Origin: Ruminococcus sp. XPD3002
Lineage (GTDB): Bacteria; Bacillota; Clostridia; Oscillospirales; Ruminococcaceae
Assembly: GCA_900119535.1 (NCBI GenBank)
Contig: FPJT01000004.1
Coordinates: 230,360-294,359 of the forward strand
Direction: 5' to 3'
DNA: 64,000 bases
The position numbers were made by a program, and so were the translations under genes. Position 1 is the first letter of the stretch; each line of letters opens with the position of its first letter. Below are positions 16,304-22,771 of this stretch, one piece after another. The notes beneath the pieces are model-generated. The model saw only the letters and a program-made list of their open reading frames with translations, was not told the origin of the DNA and searched no databases.

Positions 16304-17281
16304 TTGAATACACTGAAAAAAATGATACCATCCGTGACTGCACTTATACTGGCTGTTGCTATGGTCACGGTATCGGAGATAATGCATAACAAGGAGATAA
16401 TTTTCCCCGAGATAACCGCTGTTGCCATAGGCGCTCTTGCAGCACCTAAAATGCCGTGGAACACTTCAAGGCTCAGACTTCTCCTGACTATAACCGCCGC
16501 TGCGGTGCTCGGAGTCGGTATAGTTCTTTTCGTACCGCTGAGTATAGAGTTCAAGATTCCCATTGCACTGTTATGTGCAATTGCCTGCGTCACTATATCG
16601 GGGACGGAGTTCCTGCCTGCTGTTTCGGCATGTGTACTGCCTGTACTTTTAGGTACTGAGAGTCCCGTTTACATCTGCTCGGTAGTGGTGATGACTTCGC
16701 TCATACTGGCAGCTCAGCTGATATTTGAAAAATGCGGCATACGTGAAAAGAACAGCTTCACTCCCGTAAAAGCTGACAAGCAGCTTCTGCGGCTGAGGAT
16801 AATACAGATAGCCGCCGTAAGCCTCATTTGTCTGATACCTGCCGCCAACCGAGAGATATTCTTCATTGCACCGCCGCTGATAGTGGCTTTCTTTGAGATG
16901 TCCAAACCGGGCGGCAAGCTTATAGAACGTTCACCGCAGGCGTTTCTGCTGATACTCCTTGCGGCTGTATGCGGAGTTGTATCACGCTTCATCCTTACAG
17001 AAAAGCTCGGACTTCCACTGGCTGTTCCTGCTGCAATTTCCTGCGGTGTTATGCTTGCAGCAGTAAGCAAAGTCAAGCTGTACTTTCCGCCATGCGGAGC
17101 AATAGCAACTCTGCCATTTATAATCCCTGATACCGCACTGCTGAAATTTCCTTTCGAGATCACAGCAGGCACGGTTATATTCATCGCCGCAGCTTTTGTA
17201 TTCTCAAAGGAGCACCGCAGTATACTGAAACACCGCTGCAAAAGAGTACTCAGAAAAGCACAGCGACAGTTTTTATCATAA
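16304..17281 (+). CDS. HPP-like multi-pass membrane protein
   Basis: About 325 residues with some ten hydrophobic segments in two halves separated by a polar stretch (about 140-160). Segments such as EIIFPEITAVAIGALAAPK and KLYFPPCGAIATLPFIIP carry Pro/Gly-rich turns like those of HPP-family transport-associated proteins. The two halves look like an internal duplication (FPEITAVAIGAL... and APPLIVAFFEMSKPGG...). Function is unknown. Start choice: a TTG at 16304 has AAAGGTGA 5-7 nt upstream; the GTG at 16295 overlaps that site and is less likely. The gene runs convergently towards the lipoprotein gene, with a family 2 repeat between. Confidence 0.6.
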   Translation: MNTLKKMIPSVTALILAVAMVTVSEIMHNKEIIFPEITAVAIGALAAPKMPWNTSRLRLLLTITAAAVLGVGIVLFVPLSIEFKIPIALLCAIACVTISGTEFLPAVSACVLPVLLGTESPVYICSVVVMTSLILAAQLIFEKCGIREKNSFTPVKADKQLLRLRIIQIAAVSLICLIPAANREIFFIAPPLIVAFFEMSKPGGKLIERSPQAFLLILLAAVCGVVSRFILTEKLGLPLAVPAAISCGVMLAAVSKVKLYFPPCGAIATLPFIIPDTALLKFPFEITAGTVIFIAAAFVFSKEHRSILKHRCKRVLRKAQRQFLS

Positions 17282-17290
17282 TGTGATACA

Positions 17291-17548
17291 TATACCGAAA
17301 GTTAATACGTAATTATCGGAGGAAAACCTTTCTGAAGAAAGGTTCTTCCCCCGAACCCCTTTTCCAAAGACTTTTTGCCCCAAATTTTAAGCCTTACAGG
17401 GTACTCACTTATAGTATTACTAAACTGATAGTTTTACATGAGTACCCTGTAAGGCTTAAAATTTAAAGTAAAGGCTTAGAAAAGAAATTAAGGGAAGCAC
17501 TTCATCAAAAGTACTTCCCTTGGTAAGTATGTATTAACTTTCGGTATA
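17291..17548. repeat. Interspersed palindromic repeat, family 2, copy 1
   Basis: 258 bp ending in perfect 18-bp inverted repeats that begin TATACCGAAAGTTAATAC (17291-17308 and complement of 17531-17548). Inside is a second long inverted repeat around AGCCTTACAGGGTACTCA and its complement, and an inner terminal hairpin (GGAAAACCTTTCTG...). It fills the gap between two convergent genes and may serve as their terminator. Related copies lie at 32202-32521 and 44141-44380. Confidence 0.82.
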
Positions 17549-17557
17549 CGTATCAAC

Positions 17558-18415
17558 TTATGGAAGCCAAGTGATATAAACTTCTTCAAGCTGGCCGATA
17601 TCCTTGTTGAATTCAAACTTATATCCGCTTCCGCCAAAATATTTTGTTGAATCGACCTGATATGAATACTGCTCCATTCCTTCGCTATAATCAGTATAGT
17701 CTGGAGCTTGTGCAAGGAGATCGTCCTTCTTAAGTGTAAGTGGGAATGAGAAGCTTACAACCTCTGCAGCTTTCTCAAGATCTGCAATTATATCATCGTT
17801 ACGCTTCTGATCGTCAGCAAACTGCGGAACATAGATAGTATACCATCTTGCAGATGAAAGAACGCAGTCTTTTTCCTGCATACTATCGTCTGTGCAGTTT
17901 ATGAATTCAAACTGGATGCTTGAATAGTCAGATATCTTTACAGTGTATGTTGAAGTGCTGTGGTTCTTGTTAACGTTGTTGTTTATGTTATTGAGGTCAT
18001 CCTCCTTGAAAGCAACGCCGCCGTCAACGAGATCCTGGAATGTGCTTTCGCCTACTGTGAATACCTTGCCGTTATAAGCGAAGCTTCTGTTGTCAAAATC
18101 AACATACTTATCGCTGAGACCTTCAACAGGCTTTGCGGAAGCTGAACCCTTATCAGCTGAATCCTTGTCTGAATCTTCCTCAGTCTCTTCTTCAGTTGCA
18201 GCCTCGGTAGTTTCCTCCTCTGTTTCAGCCTCTGTAGGAGCTTCTGTAGCTGCCTCGGTTGTCTCTTCCTCTGTTGCAGCTTCTGTGGTTGCTTCCTCAG
18301 CAGTAGTTTCCTCTGCTACAGATGCCTCACTTGATGAGCTTGATGTACCTGTCAAGCCGCAGCCTGAAAGTCCGAGCATAGCTACGAGTGAGATAGCGAT
18401 GAGTTTCTTTTTCAT
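17558..18415 (-). CDS. Lipoprotein with Thr/Glu-rich stalk
   Basis: 285 residues. The signal peptide ends in the lipobox LSGC (Cys 19), so it should be anchored to the outer face of the membrane. A low-complexity stalk of TTEAATEEE repeats spans about 30-95. The remaining 190 residues form a soluble domain with many aromatic residues; no known domain is recognised. The start follows AGGAGG. A consensus promoter lies at 18464-18492. Similar Thr/Glu stalks on Ruminococcus lipoproteins hold domains away from the membrane (inference). Confidence 0.85.
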   Translation of the reverse strand: MKKKLIAISLVAMLGLSGCGLTGTSSSSSEASVAEETTAEEATTEAATEEETTEAATEAPTEAETEEETTEAATEEETEEDSDKDSADKGSASAKPVEGLSDKYVDFDNRSFAYNGKVFTVGESTFQDLVDGGVAFKEDDLNNINNNVNKNHSTSTYTVKISDYSSIQFEFINCTDDSMQEKDCVLSSARWYTIYVPQFADDQKRNDDIIADLEKAAEVVSFSFPLTLKKDDLLAQAPDYTDYSEGMEQYSYQVDSTKYFGGSGYKFEFNKDIGQLEEVYITWLP

Positions 18416-18463
18416 TTTTTCTTCCTCCTGAAAATAATTGCTTTATATCTTTTGACCTGTCAT

Positions 18464-18492
18464 ATTATATCTCAGAGTCGACTGAGTGTCAA
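18464..18492 (-). promoter_or_regulatory. Promoter of the stalked lipoprotein gene
   Basis: Minus strand TTGACA (complement of 18487-18492), 17-nt spacer, TATAAT (complement of 18464-18469). The spacer holds the partial palindrome CTCAG-N6-CTGAG, which could be an operator. Confidence 0.85.
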
Positions 18493-18637
18493 GAAAAACG
18501 GGGCGAATAAAATTAAGTTTATTTAATCATTATGCATTATCGCTCCAATTTAATATTAATATTGTATAAAAAAACAATGCTTAGCTTGTATAAACTGCTG
18601 TATCACTATGGCGATTTTCTTATTTCAGTCCATAAAA

Positions 18638-18661
18638 CTGCCGTCCCCTTAGGAACGGCAG
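18638..18661 (-). terminator. Terminator of the anchored acidic protein gene
   Basis: CTGCCGT and ACGGCAG arms followed on the minus strand by TTTTATGG, 11 bp after the stop codon. Confidence 0.8.
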
Positions 18662-18671
18662 CAGAATATTA

Positions 18672-20417
18672 TCAGAACTTGAAATAATCGTAGTCTTCGC
18701 TGTCCATATCAAGATCACTGAAATCGAAGTCAGCACCCTCGAATGCAGAGCTGTCGAACTCGAAATCTTCAAGATCCGAGTCATCGAAATCCTTGTAGCT
18801 GTCAGTCGGATCATAATCGCCGAACATTGAAGAATAGTCACCGTAAAGGAGTGCTGCAAAAGAAGAAGCGGAAGAGTCTGCTGTCTCCTTTGAGAAGCCT
18901 ATCTTTGTCATAACATCATTGATGAAGCTGCTTAACTCATCCTTTGATACATAGTCCTTTATCTCGCTGTTCTCGGGATCGAATACGAATGCATCGTCCT
19001 TTGAAGGTGTTTCAGGAGAAGCGCTCTTGTCAACTGAAAGATCAAGCTTGAGCTTGCCGTAGTTAACTCCGTCAACCTCGATATCTGCGGTCACTTCCTG
19101 TGAGTTGCCGTCAGAGCTGCACTTTACAGAGAAAGGCTCCTCGTCCTCAGCATTTACTGTAAGATCAGCATTGAAGAAGCATGTCTCCTCGTTTACTATC
19201 TCGAAATCAGTGAAATCCACTGTAGTTGTAGTATCCTCCGAGAAGATCTCAACGTTGCCTGTATACTTGTCATTGTTCTCGGTAGCTTTGACCTTTACGC
19301 TTGTGATATCGCCGTCGTCATTTACCTCGAACTCTCCGCGGACCTGATCGTCGTCCTTGCCTGCAAGGAGCTTAACGCCGAAGGATTCACCTTCGTTTGC
19401 GGTAATACCTCTGATCTCGCCCTTTGGATCAACATATGTAACTACTGTAAGAGTCTCTGCATCTTCACTGATGTTTTCGAGTTCTTCGTCAAGATTCTCA
19501 GCGTACTCTTCCTCTGTATAAAGACCGATCTTATCAACAACTATCTTCTTGATAACTTCGTCGTTCTTCAGTTCGTTGATGACATTCTCAGCGATCTCCT
19601 TCTGCTTTGCGCCGTCAAGAACAGTTGTAAGAGCTGTATACTCAACAGTTATATCGCAGATGTCAACGCTCTCGTTCTTCTCCTCTGTAACTTCCTCAAT
19701 AGACTTGTTCCAGATACCCATGTATCTCTCAACGACGTCCTGGAACTCGTCAGGTGAAAGGAACGACTCGGGATCCTTTATGAACTCCTTGTAAGCGTTG
19801 GAGATCTTGCGGGACTGCTCGTCGGTCATTTCCTCTGTAAAGGAATCTGCATCTATAGCAAGCCACTTTTCAGTAAGCTCGGGAATGCGGAAGAAGTAGT
19901 CCATATTCTCGGGATCGAGGGCATAATCAGCTGAAACGATAGTGTTTCCGTTGATGCCGAATGAGAATGCAGCGTCCATAACGCCCTTCTTTGAAGAACT
20001 GTTCATGTTGAAATTCAGAGAATCGATATTCTTGATGATATCAACGTATTCGTCATCGCCGTAAGCCAGCTCCTCAGAGAGCATATCCTTGCATTCCTTT
20101 GAAAGTTCAAATGTAAGATCGCCCTTGACGGTCTGACCGCTCTTAAGGTTCTCTACGTACTGCTTATATCTGTCAGCAGCTTTTTCTGCTGTGGTCTTAG
20201 AGTTTTCTTCATTTACCCATGCATAATAGCTCTGAGGCTTCATTACACGAAGGTTTACCTGATTCTTAACATAGTCCGAAAAGCTGTAAGCAGCTGCACC
20301 GCCGCCTACTGCTGCAACAGCAAGTGCGCCTGCAGTAATGCCTGCAATCTTCTTTCCTTTTTTGCCTGAGACGTTCTCTACGCCTGACACTGTATCAAAA
20401 TTATACTCTTTAGCCAT
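18672..20417 (-). CDS. Membrane-anchored extracellular acidic protein of unknown function
   Basis: 581 residues. A cytosolic N-terminus of about 28 residues with a Gly/Lys-rich turn precedes one membrane helix (about 29-48, IAGITAGALAVAAVGGGAAAY), so the rest should lie outside. The large soluble part is rich in Asp and Glu and contains repeated beta-rich stretches; it resembles uncharacterised Ruminococcaceae proteins with no assigned domain. The last 50 residues are extremely acidic and aromatic (DYDPTDSYKDFDDSDLEDF...). ATG at 20417 follows AGGAGGAAAAAG, preferred over 20441. A promoter lies at 20483-20511. The ordered helix and acidic tail suggest a surface role in ion or protein binding, but this is not demonstrated. 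Confidence 0.78.
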   Translation of the reverse strand: MAKEYNFDTVSGVENVSGKKGKKIAGITAGALAVAAVGGGAAAYSFSDYVKNQVNLRVMKPQSYYAWVNEENSKTTAEKAADRYKQYVENLKSGQTVKGDLTFELSKECKDMLSEELAYGDDEYVDIIKNIDSLNFNMNSSSKKGVMDAAFSFGINGNTIVSADYALDPENMDYFFRIPELTEKWLAIDADSFTEEMTDEQSRKISNAYKEFIKDPESFLSPDEFQDVVERYMGIWNKSIEEVTEEKNESVDICDITVEYTALTTVLDGAKQKEIAENVINELKNDEVIKKIVVDKIGLYTEEEYAENLDEELENISEDAETLTVVTYVDPKGEIRGITANEGESFGVKLLAGKDDDQVRGEFEVNDDGDITSVKVKATENNDKYTGNVEIFSEDTTTTVDFTDFEIVNEETCFFNADLTVNAEDEEPFSVKCSSDGNSQEVTADIEVDGVNYGKLKLDLSVDKSASPETPSKDDAFVFDPENSEIKDYVSKDELSSFINDVMTKIGFSKETADSSASSFAALLYGDYSSMFGDYDPTDSYKDFDDSDLEDFEFDSSAFEGADFDFSDLDMDSEDYDYFKF

Positions 20418-20482
20418 ATCTTTTTCCTCCTGATAATTCATCCTTACTTTCGTGAAGAGGACTTTCCCCCTCGCATGCCTTT

Positions 20483-20511
20483 ATATTAACATAGCAATTT
20501 ACAAAAGTCAA
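20483..20511 (-). promoter_or_regulatory. Promoter of the anchored acidic protein gene
   Basis: Minus strand TTGACT (complement of 20506-20511), 17 nt, TAATAT (complement of 20483-20488). Confidence 0.65.
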
Positions 20512-20586
20512 TATAAAATAATGAATTGTATAAATGCTGTAAACAGTTTGAAAGAACGGTGAACAAGAATATGATAGATATGTGAA

Positions 20587-20611
20587 AAGTCCCTGTATAG
20601 CACAGGGACTT
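20587..20611 (-). terminator. Left copy of duplicated terminator flanking element C
   Basis: A 25-bp hairpin (AAGTCCCTGT / ACAGGGACTT arms) identical to 20903-20927. The left copy keeps the AAAA tract needed for leftward termination; the right copy, next to the DUF1540 gene, has lost it. Confidence 0.78.
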
Positions 20612-20902
20612 GAGAATGTTAAAAAGCCTGAAATCATTAATTTGGGGATTCTAAAGGGATACTATCCCTTTAGCGGATTCCAAAGGCAGCGCCTTTGGTG
20701 GGGTGACTCCCCACAGTGTGGGGAGATGTCAGCGAAGCTGACAGAGGGGACGGACCGGTTAGGTTGGGGCAAAGCCCCACATATAGCCTTATAGCGCTCC
20801 GCAAAGGGTGAATTTCAAAACAGTCCGGTGGACTGTTTTGGAAGAGGGAACGCCCTGCAAGAGAGGGCGTTCCCTTATGAATCCATACTTTTTGACAAGC
20901 TG
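20612..20902 (+). repeat. Interspersed repeat, family 1, copy C (long form)
   Basis: 291 bp, the longest copy. It has the same end sequences and hairpins as copies A and B plus an extra 52-bp module (20701-20752: GACTCCCC.../...GACAGAGGGGAC). A close relative of that module is found inside family 2 copy 32202-32521, so the two families share a part. It accounts for the gap 20418-20940 apart from the promoter at its left. Confidence 0.85.
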
Positions 20903-20927
20903 AAGTCCCTGTATAGCACAGGGACTT
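20903..20927. repeat. Right copy of duplicated terminator flanking element C
   Basis: Identical 25-bp hairpin sequence to 20587-20611, directly after the element and 13 bp after the end of the DUF1540 gene. Confidence 0.78.
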
Positions 20928-20940
20928 CGTTCGGATATCC

Positions 20941-21120
20941 TCAGCAGCAGCCGTCTCTCTTTACAAACGAGTTACAGTCTGTACATTCGGGGACCTCGGG
21001 ATCAGGTTCGTGTGTTCCCACTGATATGCAGTCCAGCGAGCAGTATGGATCTGTCACCAGATTGTGTCTGCACTGCGATACGGTACATTTTACGTGTTCG
21101 TTCTTTTTTCTGTTCTCCAT
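20941..21120 (-). CDS. Small Cys-rich protein, DUF1540 type
   Basis: 59 residues with eight Cys, arranged as CTVSQCRHN, YCSLDCISVG, ECTDCNSF and a C-terminal CC. This spacing matches DUF1540 proteins, small predicted metal-binding proteins common in Clostridia. There is no signal peptide. It is a single gene with its terminator displaced by repeat element C. The start follows AAAGGAGC. The metal (zinc or iron) and role are not known. Confidence 0.8.
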   Translation of the reverse strand: MENRKKNEHVKCTVSQCRHNLVTDPYCSLDCISVGTHEPDPEVPECTDCNSFVKRDGCC

Positions 21121-21309
21121 AGTTAGCTCCTTTCCGCCTTTCGGCAGACGAATTTTAACAGTACCCCGATCAAAGGGCGCATACATATTATGTATCATTA
21201 AAGCTGTTTTATTCACGGTTTATCAAGAATGTTCCGTTTCCGCAAAAACTTCACGATAAGTCAGCACAAACTTTATGCATTGATACATACCTTATGTTAT
21301 CAAAAATTG

Positions 21310-21338
21310 TTGCATTTTTCCGAATAATCTGATATAAT
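21310..21338 (+). promoter_or_regulatory. Promoter of the exonuclease gene
   Basis: TTGCAT (21310-21315), 17 nt, TATAAT (21333-21338). The RNA would begin near 21345, leaving a leader of about 105 nt. Confidence 0.75.
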
Positions 21339-21344
21339 ATCTTA

Positions 21345-21451
21345 GAGGGGCTGACTTTCGGCTTTATGTCCGCTTCATTTAGGCGATGAACGTACATTTT
21401 TTTGCGCCGAAGTCATGAAAACATGAAAAAAATATATCAGGAGGGATAAAA
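21345..21451 (+). other. Structured 5' leader of the exonuclease gene
   Basis: The leader can close a stem from GACTTTCGGC (about 21352) with GCCGAAGTC (about 21407), enclosing a small CTTCAT/ATGAA hairpin. It ends in AGGAGGG before the GTG start. No known riboswitch class is recognised. The rest of the gap 21121-21309 shows nothing definite. Confidence 0.4.
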
Positions 21452-22417
21452 GTGGCAGAGCATGATCATCTTTGCTTTGCGGATTTTGAATTCACCTGCG
21501 GTGGAGGCGTCGGCAGAACAGGCTGCGAGATGCTTTCCGTTGGTATTATAGTCTGTGATGAGAAATATAACATAACAGATACATATTACAGTACAGCACG
21601 ACCTGCCAAAATACACAAAATGAGCCGCCACTGCCGCGAGCTTACCAAACTCACTCAGGAGGAGATAAATTCTTCCGATGACAGCAACAATGTTCTTAAA
21701 AACGTAGTCTCAATGATAAAAAAATACGACATAAAAAAGCTGTATGTATGGGGAAATTTCGATAGGCCCGGACTTATTTCCGATATGAACGCTCATATCA
21801 GGATGAACAAGAACTCGGAGCATATACAGACCATAAGCACATACATCCGCGATATACAGGAACCTATCATACATATAATGGACCTTCCGCAGGCTGTGAG
21901 CATAGAGGAACTCGCTCCCGTATGCGGATATACTCCCGAGCACGGTTCCTTCCATAACGCATATAACGACGCAATGGCGCTCTACTATATCCACAAGGCT
22001 GCATACACGGCAGATATGGCTTCAAACGACAGCTTCATCCAGCTTAAAAAGGAGCGTATCGACAAGCTTCTTGCCAAAAAGAACGCCGACGAGGAGAGAA
22101 GGCTCCAGCTTGCGTTTTCTATATCGATGTCCGCCGAAGAGCGCAATTTCTATAACAATCTGAGCACAGACGAGCTTAAGCACGAGTACATACTGCTCAG
22201 ATACAATATCATCAAGGTCATGAACAAGTTCCCGAACGAAAACGATTTCGTTATGGTGATATTCATGTATCCGGGTTCGATAAAGGTCATACCCGAATGC
22301 AACTACGATCCAAACCGCGGAAGATCGGCAAGACAGGTCGTTCGGTTCTCGCGGTATTCCTTCGGTGATTCTCTCGTGAAGGTATGTACCAAATACCGCA
22401 GTTCGGTAACAGCATAA
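21452..22417 (+). CDS. DEDDh-type 3'-5' exonuclease with C-terminal extension
   Basis: 321 residues. The first 190 form an RNase H-like DEDDh exonuclease: DFEFT (D11, E13) in motif I, an Asp in the NFDRPGL region for motif II, and FHNAYNDAMAL for motif III, giving the catalytic His and Asp. It resembles the KapD/ERI-1-like group that trims RNA or DNA 3' ends. The C-terminal 130 residues (charged helix, then a basic tail FRRSARQ-like) are not recognised. The start is GTG behind AGGAGGG; no ATG fits. A terminator follows at 22430. It has its own promoter and no operon partners. Substrate is unknown. Confidence 0.85.
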   Translation: MAEHDHLCFADFEFTCGGGVGRTGCEMLSVGIIVCDEKYNITDTYYSTARPAKIHKMSRHCRELTKLTQEEINSSDDSNNVLKNVVSMIKKYDIKKLYVWGNFDRPGLISDMNAHIRMNKNSEHIQTISTYIRDIQEPIIHIMDLPQAVSIEELAPVCGYTPEHGSFHNAYNDAMALYYIHKAAYTADMASNDSFIQLKKERIDKLLAKKNADEERRLQLAFSISMSAEERNFYNNLSTDELKHEYILLRYNIIKVMNKFPNENDFVMVIFMYPGSIKVIPECNYDPNRGRSARQVVRFSRYSFGDSLVKVCTKYRSSVTA

Positions 22418-22429
22418 ACGTATGAAAGC

Positions 22430-22458
22430 AGCCATTCCTTTCGGAATGGCTGTTTGTT
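22430..22458 (+). terminator. Terminator of the exonuclease gene
   Basis: AGCCATTCC and GGAATGGCT arms with a 4-nt loop, followed by GTTTGTTGTT. Confidence 0.85.
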
Positions 22459-22520
22459 GTTACGATTTGTTCATCCAAAGAAATCATGCAAAAAAGTCAG
22501 GCAGAACGTTCAACCTGAAA

Positions 22521-22732
22521 GTGTCAAAAAAGCCTGAAACCATTAATTTGGGGATTCTAAAGGGATGCTATCCCTTTAGCGGATTCCAAAGGCAGAGCCT
22601 TTGGCGGGTGCAGGGCAGAGCCCTGCAATACGAAGCGCTCCGCAAAGGGTGAATTTCAAAACAGTCCGGTGGACTGTTTTGAAAGAGGGAACGCCCTGCA
22701 AGAGAGGGCGTTCCCTCTTTTTTTACAAGCTG
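22521..22732 (+). repeat. Interspersed repeat, family 1, copy D
   Basis: 212 bp from GTGTCAAAAAAGCCTG to TTTTTACAAGCTG, with the family hairpins. It is next to a GGCGGACC/GGTCCGCC hairpin at 22734-22753. The sequence on its left (AGGCAGAACGTTC) resembles that hairpin only loosely, so any duplication here has decayed. Confidence 0.82.
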
Positions 22733-22733
22733 A

Positions 22734-22753
22734 GGCGGACCATTCGGTCCGCC
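22734..22753. terminator. Hairpin beyond the GH94 gene
   Basis: GGCGGACC and GGTCCGCC arms, followed on the plus strand by TTTAATT. It lies 18 bp after the end of the GH94 gene; the repeat has replaced the sequence where a minus-strand T-run would be. Confidence 0.6.
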
Positions 22754-22771
22754 TTTAATTATGCATTGAAA

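Noticed and set aside
22521-22732. Group II intron or tRNA-like structure
   Set aside because: The hairpins match the interspersed repeat family and none has intron domain V or tRNA features.
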